From NCBI RefSeq assembly GCF_030345795.1, contig NZ_JAUALB010000001.1:372001-436000 (forward strand): a stretch of 64,000 bases of DNA, in the 5' to 3' direction. Below, piece after piece: positions 37,165 to 45,921 of this stretch. The translations under genes were made by a program, and so were the position numbers. The notes under the pieces were generated by a model. The model saw only the letters and a list, made by a program, of their open reading frames with translations, searched no databases and was not told the DNA's origin. The first letter of the stretch is position 1; each line of letters begins with the position of its first letter. The stretch is from Micromonospora sp. WMMA1363 (lineage in GTDB: Bacteria; Actinomycetota; Actinomycetes; Mycobacteriales; Micromonosporaceae).

Positions 37165-37300
37165 CCCGTTCGCGTGCCGGACGCCGCTTGCCCTGAAGGC
37201 GGCCCCATTTTCCCGAACGAGTGGCCGCCCGGCGCGGGACGGCCGTTCGTTCGTCGAGAGCGTGCGCTCGTCTGTCCCGAACGTTGTGGCAGGGGAGGGG

Positions 37301-39454
37301 TCAGGTGTGCTCTTTGCGGATCTGGTCGGCCAGGTGGGTGGGCATGGGGTCGTAGCGGACGAACGCGCGGCGGAAGGTGCCGGTGCCGGACGTCATCGAG
37401 CGCAGCTCCACCGCGTACCGGAGCAGCTCCGTCGCCGGCACCTCGGCCCGCACCAGCGTGCGACCCTGGGCGTCGGTGTCCGGCTCGGTGCCGAGGACCC
37501 GGCCGCGACGGCCGGACAGGTCACCCATCACCGCGCCGACCGACGAGTCGGGCACCTGGATGACCACCTCGTCGACCGGTTCCAGCAGCGCCGGCTGGCC
37601 CTTCTCGGCCGCGTCCTTGAGCGCCAGCGCCCCGGCGGTCTGGAACGCCGCGTCGGACGAGTCGACGCTGTGCGCCTTGCCGTCGAACAGGGTCACCCGT
37701 AGGTCCACGACGGGGTAGCCGACCACCAGGCCGCGCTCCAGCTGGGCGCGGACGCCCTTCTCCACCGACGGGATGTAGTTGTGCGGGACGGCGCCGCCCA
37801 CCACCCGGTCGACGAACTCGAAGCCGGTGCCGCGGGGCAACGGTTCGACCTCGATGTCGCAGACCGCGTACTGTCCGTGGCCGCCGGACTGCTTGACGTG
37901 CCGGCCGTGTCCCTTGGCCGGCACGGTGAACGTCTCGCGCAGCGCGACCCGCACCGGCTCGGTGTCCAATTCCACCCCGCCGGTGCGCAGCCGCTCCAGC
38001 ACAACGTCCGCGTGCGCCTCGCCCATGCACCACAACACCAGCTGGTGGGTCTCCGGGTTGCGGTCCAGCCGCAGGGTGGGGTCGCCGGCGACCAGCCGGG
38101 CGAGGTTGCGGGCCAGCGTGTCCTCGTCGGAGCGGCTACGGGCCACGATGGCCACCGGTAGTTGCGGTTCCGGCATCTCCCACGGCTCGATCAGCAACGG
38201 GGTGTCCTTCGCGGAGATGGTGTCGCCCGTCTCGGCGCTGCCCGACTTGGTGATCGCGCAGATGTCACCGGCGACGCAGGCGCCCACCTCCCGCAGCGTC
38301 GCGCCGAGCGGCGAGTAGATGTGCCCCACCCGTTCGTCGGCGTCGTGGTCGGGGTGGCCGCGGTCGGCCATGCCGTGCCCGGAGACGTGCACGGTCAGCT
38401 CCGGGCGCAGGGTGCCGGAGAAGACCCGGACCAGGGAGACCCGCCCGACGTGCCGATCGATGGTGGTCTTGACCACCTCGGCGATCAGCGGCCCGTCCGG
38501 GTCGCAGGTCAGCGGCGGGCAGGGTGTGCCGTCCACCCCGGTCACCGCCGGCAACTCGTGTTCCAGCGGCGACGGGAAGCCGGCGGTGAGCACCTCCAGC
38601 AGCGCGTCGAGTCCCACCCCGGTCTCGGCGCAGACCGGCACGACCGGGTAGAAGTGGCCGCGGGCGACGGCCTTCTCCAGGTCCTCGACGAGGATGTCGG
38701 TGCCGATCTCCTCGCCCTCGAGGTACCGGTCCATGAGGGTTTCGTCCTCGCTCTCGGCGATGATCCCCTCGATCAGCTCGTTGCGGGACTCGGCGATCGC
38801 CGGCAGGTGCTCCGGATCGGGGTCCCGCACATCCGCCGGGAGACCGACGGTGTAGTCGAAGACCCGACGGGTGATGAGCCCGAGCAGGCCGGCGGTGGAG
38901 ACACCGTCATCGCCGAGCATCGGCAGATAGAGCGGGAGCACGTTGTCGCCGAAGACCCGCTGGCAGAGTGCCACCGCCTCGTCGAAGTCCGCCCGCGGGT
39001 GGTCCAGTCGGGCGATCGCGACGGCGCGGGGCAGATCGACGGCGGCGCACTCCTCCCACAGCGCGGCGGTGGCGGCGTCCATCCCGTCGACGGCGGAAAC
39101 GACGAAGAGCGCGGCGTCGGCGGCCCGCAGCCCGGCGCGCAGCTCACCGACGAAGTCGGCGTACCCGGGGGTGTCCAGCAGGTTGACCTTGATCCCGTCG
39201 TGCGTCAGGGGCGCGCAGGCCAGGCTCACCGACCGCTGTTGCCGGACGGCGGCGGGGTCGTGGTCGCAGACCGTCGTGCCGTCGGCGACGCTTCCGGCCC
39301 GGCCGGTCGTGCCGGTTGCCGCGAGCAGCGCCTCGACCAGGGTTGTCTTGCCGGCCCCCGAGTGACCGACGAGCACCACGTTGCGGACCGTGCCGGGGCT
39401 GGTCACCACCGGCACGCCGCCGGTGACCCCCTTGTCCTGACTCTTCTGCGCCAT
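37301..39454 (-). CDS. Elongation factor G-like protein (EF-G2 type)
   Basis: 717 aa with all EF-G domains. P-loop GHSGAGKTTLVEAL, G3 motif LLDTPGYADF. The G4 motif, normally NKxD, reads ARLDHPR, and the effector region reads RQQRSVSLA in place of RGITI. These changes mark the actinobacterial EF-G2 group, which lacks robust ribosome-dependent GTPase activity and is not essential in mycobacteria. The C-terminus keeps domain IV (GHGQYAVCDIEVEPL). A strong GGGAGGTGC precedes the ATG. Read opposite to its neighbours. Confidence 0.9.
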   Translation of the reverse strand: MAQKSQDKGVTGGVPVVTSPGTVRNVVLVGHSGAGKTTLVEALLAATGTTGRAGSVADGTTVCDHDPAAVRQQRSVSLACAPLTHDGIKVNLLDTPGYADFVGELRAGLRAADAALFVVSAVDGMDAATAALWEECAAVDLPRAVAIARLDHPRADFDEAVALCQRVFGDNVLPLYLPMLGDDGVSTAGLLGLITRRVFDYTVGLPADVRDPDPEHLPAIAESRNELIEGIIAESEDETLMDRYLEGEEIGTDILVEDLEKAVARGHFYPVVPVCAETGVGLDALLEVLTAGFPSPLEHELPAVTGVDGTPCPPLTCDPDGPLIAEVVKTTIDRHVGRVSLVRVFSGTLRPELTVHVSGHGMADRGHPDHDADERVGHIYSPLGATLREVGACVAGDICAITKSGSAETGDTISAKDTPLLIEPWEMPEPQLPVAIVARSRSDEDTLARNLARLVAGDPTLRLDRNPETHQLVLWCMGEAHADVVLERLRTGGVELDTEPVRVALRETFTVPAKGHGRHVKQSGGHGQYAVCDIEVEPLPRGTGFEFVDRVVGGAVPHNYIPSVEKGVRAQLERGLVVGYPVVDLRVTLFDGKAHSVDSSDAAFQTAGALALKDAAEKGQPALLEPVDEVVIQVPDSSVGAVMGDLSGRRGRVLGTEPDTDAQGRTLVRAEVPATELLRYAVELRSMTSGTGTFRRAFVRYDPMPTHLADQIRKEHT

Positions 39455-39702
39455 CGGGCGCACCTCCCTCAGCCGGTGGTTGGTGGCGACCGCCGCGCGC
39501 GAGGAGCGGCCCGGGCGGGTGCGCGGCGATATCCTCCGGTGGTCTGCTGCCAAGCGGGAACGGGACTGGCGGATCGGTGAGCTGGCTCACCGGTCCTCGC
39601 TCGATCAGACACCCGCTGTCCCGCGCGGCACAAGCCTTCGCCGGGCGGGTCGCCGGAGGAGCCGTGTCGTCGCTGGCCGGGGACCGTTATCGTGGGACCG
39701 CC

Positions 39703-40338
39703 ATGGCGAAGATCTTCCAAGTGACGGCCCGCGCGGGCATGACCCGCGTCGTCGAGCCGCTCGCGCGCCGCCTGCTCCGGGCGGGCGTCACTCCCAACGC
39801 GGTCACCGTGACGGGCACCCTCGGCGTGCTCGTCGGCGCGCTCGGGTTCGGTGCCCGCGGCGACCTCGTCGCCGGCGCGCTGATCGTGACGGTCTTCGCG
39901 CTCACCGACCTGCTCGACGGGACGATGGCCCGGATGAGCGGCGGCTCCACCCGGTTCGGGGCGTTCCTCGACTCAAGCATGGATCGTGTCGCCGACAGCG
40001 CCGTCTTCGGCGCGGTGGCGTACTGGCTGGCCACCCAGCAGCAGGAGTCGGGCGTCGCCGCCGCGTTGGTCTGTCTGGCCGCCGGTGGGCTCGTCTCCTA
40101 CGGAAAGGCCCGCGCCGAAGGGCTCGGCATGACCTGCAACGTGGGCATCGCCGAGCGCACCGAACGGCTGCTCATCGTCGGCGTCGGCGGCCTGCTCACC
40201 GGTCTGGGAGTCGACCCGGCCCTGGAGATCGCGCTCTGGCTGCTCGCGGCTGTGTCGATCTTCACGGTGGGCCAGCGGATGGCCCATGTGTACCGGCAGT
40301 CCCAGCACGTCCCCACCGCGCCGGGCGGGCAGGGGTGA
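39703..40338 (+). CDS. pgsA: Phosphatidylinositol phosphate synthase
   Basis: 211 aa membrane enzyme of the CDP-alcohol phosphatidyltransferase family. The signature DG-x2-AR-x8-G-x3-D-x3-D is seen in DLLDGTMARMSG followed by TRFGAFLDSSMDRVAD. Six hydrophobic helices follow. In this location (before the acyltransferase and PimA genes) it corresponds to the mycobacterial PgsA1, which joins inositol phosphate and CDP-diacylglycerol. ATG at 39703. Confidence 0.9.
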   Translation: MAKIFQVTARAGMTRVVEPLARRLLRAGVTPNAVTVTGTLGVLVGALGFGARGDLVAGALIVTVFALTDLLDGTMARMSGGSTRFGAFLDSSMDRVADSAVFGAVAYWLATQQQESGVAAALVCLAAGGLVSYGKARAEGLGMTCNVGIAERTERLLIVGVGGLLTGLGVDPALEIALWLLAAVSIFTVGQRMAHVYRQSQHVPTAPGGQG

Positions 40339-40360
40339 TGGCCGCGCGGGGCCGGCGCCG

Positions 40361-41293
40361 GTGAACCTCACCGAGCTGGGTTATCTCGCCGGGTGGCGCG
40401 TCGTCCGCGCGTTGCCCCGACCGGTCGTGGCCGCGGCCTTCCGGGCGGGCGCGGACCGCGCCTATCGTCGAGGCGGCCCGGCTACGGCCCGGCTTCGTGC
40501 CAACCTGCGCCGCGTCGTCGGTCCCGCCGTGCCCGATGCCGAGCTGGACGACCTGGTCCGGGCCGGCCTGCGATCATACGCCCGGTACTGGATGGAAGCG
40601 TTCCGCCTACCGGCGCTCGACCGGGCGGAGATCCTCGCCGGATTCCGGCTGGACGGCGAGGAGATGCTGGCCGCCGACATGGCCGCGGGCCGGGGAGCGG
40701 TCGTGGCGTTGCCGCACGCCGGGAACTGGGACACCGCCGGGGCATGGGTAGCGGCGATGGGCTGGCCGATCGCCACGGTCGCCGAGCGGCTCCGGCCCGA
40801 AGCCGTGTACCAGCACTTCCTCGCGTTCCGGCGCAACCTCGGGATGGAGATCCTGCCCACCCAGGGCGGGTCGCGGCCGACCTTCGACGTGCTGGCCGAC
40901 CGGCTCCGGTCCGGTGCGGTCGTCGCGCTGCTCGCCGACCGAGTGTTCTCGGTGCGCGGCGTGGAGGTTGACTTCTTCGGTTCCCCCATCCGGATGGCGC
41001 CCGGCCCAGCGCTGTTGGCACTGCACACCGGTGCGCCTCTCTACGTCGCCTCGCTGTGGTATGAGCCGGACGCCGCGTGCGCGTCGATCGAGGGGCCGCT
41101 GCCCGTGCCCGGCCCGCGGGAGGGACCGATGGACGTGCGCACCCGGGTGCTGACCCAGCGGATCGCCGACGGTCTGGCGGCGGGCATCGCCCGACATCCG
41201 GAAGACTGGCACATGTTGCAGCGGATATGGCTGGACCAACGCGCCTCTCCGGACGACGCGGCCCAGCCCCCGCCGACCACCGGACAGGTCTGA
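40361..41293 (+). CDS. patA: Phosphatidylinositol mannoside acyltransferase-like
   Basis: 310 aa LpxL/HtrB-fold acyltransferase. The catalytic HAGNWD motif (H-x4-D) lies near residue 125, followed by ALLADRVFSVRGVEVDFFG. The position between pgsA and pimA matches mycobacterial PatA, which acylates the mannose of phosphatidylinositol mannosides on the inner leaflet. GTG start 22 bases after pgsA, consistent with one operon. Confidence 0.88.
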   Translation: MNLTELGYLAGWRVVRALPRPVVAAAFRAGADRAYRRGGPATARLRANLRRVVGPAVPDAELDDLVRAGLRSYARYWMEAFRLPALDRAEILAGFRLDGEEMLAADMAAGRGAVVALPHAGNWDTAGAWVAAMGWPIATVAERLRPEAVYQHFLAFRRNLGMEILPTQGGSRPTFDVLADRLRSGAVVALLADRVFSVRGVEVDFFGSPIRMAPGPALLALHTGAPLYVASLWYEPDAACASIEGPLPVPGPREGPMDVRTRVLTQRIADGLAAGIARHPEDWHMLQRIWLDQRASPDDAAQPPPTTGQV

Positions 41294-41309
41294 GGGAGAG
41301 GGCGCCAAC

Positions 41310-42470
41310 GTGCGGATCGGCATCGTGTGCCCGTACTCCTTCGACGTGCCGGGCGGCGTGCAGAACCACGTGATGGACCTCGCCGAGGCGCTGATCGGGC
41401 TGGGGCACGAGGTCAGCGTTCTCGCCCCGGCCGACGAGGACTCCCCGCTACCGCCGTACCTGGTGCCGGCCGGGCGGGCGGTGCCGCTGCCGTACAACGG
41501 CTCGGTGGCGCGGATCGCGTTCGGCCCGGTCTCCACGGCCCGGGTCCGCCGCTGGATCACGCGGGGGGACTTCGACGTTCTGCACGTGCACGAGCCGTTG
41601 ACCCTGAGCCTCTCCATGCTCGCCGTGCTCTCCGCGCGCGGGCCGGTGGTGGCCACCTTCCACACCGCGATGACCCGCTCCCGGGTTCTCGCCGCCGCGC
41701 AGGGCGTGCTCCAGATCGTGCTGGAGCGCATCACCGCCCGGATCGCGGTCAGCGCCCTGGCCCGCAAGGTGCAGGTCGAGCACATGGACGGCGGGGCGGT
41801 GGAGATTCCCAACGGGGTGGCTGTGGCGAAGTTCACCGGCGCCGAGCCGCTGCCCGGCTGGCCGGGGGAGTGCGCGCCGGGGCACGGTGGCGCGATCGGT
41901 TTCCTCGGCCGGTTCACCGAGGCCCGCAAGGGCTTCCCGGTGCTCCGGGACGCGTTCGTGCGGCTCGCGCCGGAACGCCCCGGACTGCGGTTGCTGGTCG
42001 CCGGCCCCGGCGACTCGGACGACCTGTACAAGAGGTTCCCGGCCGAGCTGCGGGAGCGGGTCACCTTCCTCGGGCTGGTCTCCGAGGGGGACAAGGCGCG
42101 CATGCTGCGCAGCGTCGACCTCTACGTGGCGCCGAACATCGGTGGGGAGTCGTTCGGCATGATCCTCACCGAGGCCCTCGCAGCGGGGACCACGGTCGTC
42201 GCCAGCGATCTCGACGCGTTCCGCCGGGTGCTCGACGGCGGTCGGGCCGGCCGGCTGTTCCGCACCGGCGACCCGTCAGCGCTGCGACGCGCCCTGGTCG
42301 ACCTGCTCGACGACGCGGGCGCGCGGGAGGTGCTGACGGCCTGTGGCGATCAGGTGGTGGCGAACTTCGACTGGCCGATGGTTGCCCGCCGGGTTCTGGA
42401 GGTATACGCAGCGGCGATCGAGGCCACCGACGGCCGGGTCATCGACCAGGAATGGGTGGGGCTGAGCTGA
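41310..42470 (+). CDS. pimA: Phosphatidylinositol alpha-mannosyltransferase
   Basis: 386 aa GT4 enzyme: MRIGIVCPYSFDVPGGVQNH, the conserved VHEPLTLSLSM, FLGRFTEARKGFPVL (donor phosphate site), and the E-x7-E region GGESFGMILTEALAAGTTVV. This matches PimA, which transfers mannose from GDP-mannose to phosphatidylinositol. Start is GTG at 41310, 16 bases after patA, within the same operon. Confidence 0.92.
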   Translation: MRIGIVCPYSFDVPGGVQNHVMDLAEALIGLGHEVSVLAPADEDSPLPPYLVPAGRAVPLPYNGSVARIAFGPVSTARVRRWITRGDFDVLHVHEPLTLSLSMLAVLSARGPVVATFHTAMTRSRVLAAAQGVLQIVLERITARIAVSALARKVQVEHMDGGAVEIPNGVAVAKFTGAEPLPGWPGECAPGHGGAIGFLGRFTEARKGFPVLRDAFVRLAPERPGLRLLVAGPGDSDDLYKRFPAELRERVTFLGLVSEGDKARMLRSVDLYVAPNIGGESFGMILTEALAAGTTVVASDLDAFRRVLDGGRAGRLFRTGDPSALRRALVDLLDDAGAREVLTACGDQVVANFDWPMVARRVLEVYAAAIEATDGRVIDQEWVGLS

Positions 42471-42549
42471 CCGGCGGGGCCGGTGATTCGGTGGCGGCCG
42501 GGCGTCGACCGGCCGCGGCCAGCGGAGAGGGAAACGGAGCGACACGACG

Positions 42550-43053
42550 ATGCCGGGCATGTGGTGGCTGGTGGGCGCGACGCTGGTCGTCGGGCTGCTG
42601 GCGGCGTACCTCATCTGGACCGCCGGCCGGGTCGAGCGGTTGCAGGCCCGGGCGGAGTTGGCTGCCCGCGCGCTCGACGCCCACCTGCTGCGCCGCGCGG
42701 CGGCTGCCGCGGTGCTCGCCGAGCGTCGCTACGGCGTCGAGCTGTACGCGGCGGCGCGGACCGCGCTGGACGCCGGCCCCGACGAGCGCGAGGCAGCCGA
42801 GAACGACCTCACCCACCAGCTGCGCGCGGTGCAGCTCGACGCCGTCGATCCGGGCACCGACGCCGTCATCGCCGCGAGCCGGCGGCTGGCCCTGGCCCGG
42901 CAGGTGCACACCGACCTGGTCCGGGACGCCCGGTCCGCGCGCAGCCGACCCCTGGTGCGGCTGTTCCGGATGGGGCGAGGAAGCCCCTGGCCGCGATACT
43001 TCGACATCGACGACCCGACGCTGACCACCCCCGCCGACGTGCCCACCGGCTGA
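42550..43053 (+). CDS. LemA-like membrane-anchored helical protein
   Basis: 167 aa: one N-terminal transmembrane helix (WWLVGATLVVGLLAAYLIW) and a long helical domain beginning RVERLQARAELAARALDAHL, with a C-terminal AARSARSRPLVRLFRMGR-type segment that resembles LemA family ends. Function unknown. The spacing after pimA (79 bases) and same direction suggest it belongs to the pgsA-patA-pimA operon. Confidence 0.6.
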   Translation: MPGMWWLVGATLVVGLLAAYLIWTAGRVERLQARAELAARALDAHLLRRAAAAAVLAERRYGVELYAAARTALDAGPDEREAAENDLTHQLRAVQLDAVDPGTDAVIAASRRLALARQVHTDLVRDARSARSRPLVRLFRMGRGSPWPRYFDIDDPTLTTPADVPTG

Positions 43054-43192
43054 GCGGGAGCGACGCACCCGCCTGGTGACGTCTGCCACAGTGCAGTCCA
43101 CCGTGGGTCTGATTGGCCGTCGGACGCGCGTTCACCTCGTCGTAGCATTTCCCCGCAGCCACCCCCGAGCACGTCTCTAGGAGCGATGAACC

Positions 43193-44110
43193 GTGCCCGA
43201 AACCACCGCCCAGACCACCACCACCGCCCCCGTCACCGGCACCGCGCGCGTCAAGCGGGGAATGGCCGAGATGCTCAAGGGCGGCGTGATCATGGACGTG
43301 GTCACTCCCGAGCAGGCCAAGATCGCTGAGGACGCCGGTGCCGTCGCGGTGATGGCGCTGGAGCGGGTACCCGCCGACATTCGCGCCCAGGGCGGCGTGT
43401 CCCGGATGAGCGATCCGGACATGATCGACGGAATCATCAGCGCGGTCTCGATCCCGGTCATGGCCAAGGCCCGGATCGGCCACTTCGTCGAGGCGCAGGT
43501 CCTCCAGTCCCTCGGAGTCGACTACGTCGACGAATCCGAGGTGCTGACCCCGGCCGACTACGAGAACCACATCGACAAGTGGGCGTTCACCGTCCCGTTC
43601 GTCTGCGGCGCGACCAACCTCGGCGAGGCGCTGCGCCGGATCACCGAGGGCGCTGCCATGATCCGTTCGAAGGGTGAGGCCGGCACCGGTGACGTCTCGA
43701 ACGCCACCACCCACATGCGCAGGATCCGCAAGGAGATCCGTCGGCTCCAGTCGCTGCCCGAGGACGAGCTGTACGTCGCCGCCAAGGAGTTGCAGGCCCC
43801 GTACGAGCTGGTCAAGGAGATCGCCGAGACCGGTCAGCTGCCGGTGGTGCTGTTCACCGCCGGCGGGATCGCCACCCCGGCCGACGCCGCGATGATGATG
43901 CAGCTCGGCGCCGAGGGTGTGTTCGTCGGCTCCGGCATCTTCAAGTCCGGCAACCCGGCGCAGCGTGCCGCAGCGATCGTCAAGGCGACCACCTTCCACG
44001 ACGACCCGGACGTGCTGGCCAAGGTCTCCCGCGGTCTCGGTGAGGCGATGGTCGGCATCAACGTCGACGACATCCCGGTCCCGCACCGCCTGGCCGACCG
44101 CGGCTGGTGA
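43193..44110 (+). CDS. pdxS: Pyridoxal 5'-phosphate synthase subunit PdxS
   Basis: 305 aa, the synthase subunit of the R5P-dependent PLP pathway. Beta/alpha barrel with [20 protein letters not shown], the Schiff-base Lys region [17 protein letters not shown], and [16 protein letters not shown]. It forms a 12-mer that receives ammonia from PdxT. GTG start preceded by TAGGAGCG. Located 52 bases before pdxT. Confidence 0.96.
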   Translation: MPETTAQTTTTAPVTGTARVKRGMAEMLKGGVIMDVVTPEQAKIAEDAGAVAVMALERVPADIRAQGGVSRMSDPDMIDGIISAVSIPVMAKARIGHFVEAQVLQSLGVDYVDESEVLTPADYENHIDKWAFTVPFVCGATNLGEALRRITEGAAMIRSKGEAGTGDVSNATTHMRRIRKEIRRLQSLPEDELYVAAKELQAPYELVKEIAETGQLPVVLFTAGGIATPADAAMMMQLGAEGVFVGSGIFKSGNPAQRAAAIVKATTFHDDPDVLAKVSRGLGEAMVGINVDDIPVPHRLADRGW

Positions 44111-44162
44111 TGTGAGTCGAAGGGGCTCCGGCCGGCCGGAGCCCCTTCCGGAAGGAGCGAAC

Positions 44163-44768
44163 GTGACCGCACCCGTCATCGGTGTGCTCGCCCTCCAGGG
44201 CGACGTCCGCGAGCACGCCGCCGCCCTGGCCGCGGCTGGGGCGGACGCCCGGCCGGTCCGACGCCGCGAGGAGTTGGACGCGGTCGACGGCCTCGTGATT
44301 CCCGGCGGTGAGTCCACCACGATCAGCAAGCTGGTCGACATCTTCGAGTTGCGCGAGCCCATCGACAAGCGCATCGCCGGCGGCATGCCGGTCTACGGCT
44401 CCTGCGCCGGCCTGATCATGTTGGCCGGCGAGGTGCTCGACGGCCGGCCCGACCAGCGCGGCTTCGCCGGCATCGACATGACGGTCCGGCGGAACGCGTT
44501 CGGGCGGCAGGTCGACTCGTTCGAGGCGCCGGTGGACGTGGCCGGCGTCGACGGGGGGCCGTTCCACGCGGTGTTCATCCGGGCACCGTGGGTCGAGCGC
44601 GTCGGCGACGGCGTCGAGGTGCTCGGTAGGGTGACTGAGGGGCCGGTGGCCGGGCGGATCGTCGCGGTCCGCCAGGGCAGTCTGCTGGCCACCTCGTTTC
44701 ACCCTGAGCTGACCGGCGACCGGCGCCTGCACGCGTACTTCGTGGATCTGGTCCGCGCGACCCGCTGA
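44163..44768 (+). CDS. pdxT: Pyridoxal 5'-phosphate synthase glutaminase subunit PdxT
   Basis: 201 aa class I glutaminase. [10 protein letters not shown] near residue 48, nucleophile Cys in GSCAGLI, and the His-Glu pair in SFHPELTGD. Supplies ammonia to PdxS. GTG start after GAAGGAGCG. Partner gene pdxS lies directly upstream. Confidence 0.95.
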   Translation: MTAPVIGVLALQGDVREHAAALAAAGADARPVRRREELDAVDGLVIPGGESTTISKLVDIFELREPIDKRIAGGMPVYGSCAGLIMLAGEVLDGRPDQRGFAGIDMTVRRNAFGRQVDSFEAPVDVAGVDGGPFHAVFIRAPWVERVGDGVEVLGRVTEGPVAGRIVAVRQGSLLATSFHPELTGDRRLHAYFVDLVRATR

Positions 44769-44823
44769 CGCGGGCGTCGCGCGTCCGGGCGTCTCGGGCG
44801 GACGCGGGGTGTGGAACGGTGCG

Positions 44824-44854
44824 CGGTCCCGCGGGAGTCGTTTCCGCGGGACCG
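44824..44854. terminator. Hairpin terminator after pdxT
   Basis: CGGTCCCGCGG pairs perfectly with CCGCGGGACCG. The rest of the 390-base gap before yebC (44855-45160) should hold the yebC promoter; a GGATAACGCGGG patch at about 44920 and GGATAATGC at about 44932 are the least GC-rich parts. No further gene was seen. Confidence 0.7.
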
Positions 44855-45160
44855 ACCGAGCCGGGCTCGACGCCCGCCGCGAGCGGCAGGGCGCCTCCGG
44901 GTGCACCGAGGCGGATAACGCGGGTTTCGGGGGATAATGCCGGGTTCGCTCGTTGCACCCGTTTTGGGTCGTGCGGGGCGGTCGGTGCCGTGCGGTGCTG
45001 ACAGTCGCCCTCGGGTCACCGGTAGGATTGCCGAGATTCGGCAGGGCCAGCTGCCCGCCACGGCTTCCGCCAGAGCTGACCGGCACCCTCCGTGTGCGCC
45101 GGTGGAAGCGAGGCGCGCGGTGCGGTCGATGCGGACGACGGGTAACGACGGAGGTAGGAG

Positions 45161-45910
45161 ATGTCCGGCCACTCAAAGTGGGCGACCACCAAGCACAAGA
45201 AGGCCGTCATCGACGCCAAGCGCGGCAAGATGTTCGCCAAGCTGATCAAGAACGTCGAGGTCGCGGCGCGTACCGGCGGCGGCGACCCGGCCGGCAACCC
45301 GACGCTCTACGACGCTATCCAGAAGGCCAAGAAGAACTCCGTCCCCAACGACAACATCGACCGCGCGGTCAAGCGGGGCTCCGGCCTGGAGGCCGGTGGC
45401 GCCGACTACCAGACGATCATGTATGAGGGGTACGGGCCGAACGGGGTCGCGCTGCTGATCGAGTGCCTCACCGACAACCGCAACCGCGCCGCCACCGAGG
45501 TGCGCACCGCGCTGACCCGCAACGGCGGCTCGTTCGCCGACGCCGGCTCGGTGTCGTACCTGTTCTCCCGCAAGGGCGTGGTGATCGTGCCGAAGACCGG
45601 CACCACCGAGGACGACGTGATGCTGGCCGTCCTGGACGCCGGCGCCGAGGAGGTCAACGACCTCGGTGAGGCGTTCGAGGTGGTCTCCGAGCCGACCGAC
45701 CTGATCGCGGTGCGTACCGCCCTTCAGGACGCCGGCATCGAGTACGAGTCGGCCGAGTCGTCGCTGGTCCCGAGCGTCAACGTCCCGCTGGACGAGGAGG
45801 GCGCCCGGAAGGTCTTCAAGCTCATCGACGTCCTGGAGGACTGCGACGACGTGCAGAACGTCTTCGCGAACTTCGACGTGTCCGATGAGATGCTGGCACA
45901 ACTAGGGTAG
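45161..45910 (+). CDS. yebC: YebC/PmpR-family protein
   Basis: 249 aa. Begins [20 protein letters not shown] and carries the family motifs ([33 protein letters not shown]). YebC proteins bind the ribosome or DNA; recent work on the family links them to translation of proline-rich stretches. It reads to its natural end ([11 protein letters not shown]), so it is intact although a mobile element starts 11 bases later. In relatives ruvC normally follows. Confidence 0.95.
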   Translation: MSGHSKWATTKHKKAVIDAKRGKMFAKLIKNVEVAARTGGGDPAGNPTLYDAIQKAKKNSVPNDNIDRAVKRGSGLEAGGADYQTIMYEGYGPNGVALLIECLTDNRNRAATEVRTALTRNGGSFADAGSVSYLFSRKGVVIVPKTGTTEDDVMLAVLDAGAEEVNDLGEAFEVVSEPTDLIAVRTALQDAGIEYESAESSLVPSVNVPLDEEGARKVFKLIDVLEDCDDVQNVFANFDVSDEMLAQLG

Positions 45911-45921
45911 GATGCCGGGGC
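45850..45921. other. Predicted left attachment site (attL) of the element
   Basis: The serine integrase reads away from yebC and begins 11 bases after its stop codon, so one recombined att site must lie in the 3' end of yebC or the short spacer. Serine integrases need only a 2-bp shared core, so the exact crossover cannot be read without the empty site or the far end. Confidence 0.5.

Noticed and set aside
38162..39580. A 472-codon open frame antisense to the EF-G-like gene.
   Set aside because: Same kind of mirror artefact; the opposite strand carries a complete translational GTPase.
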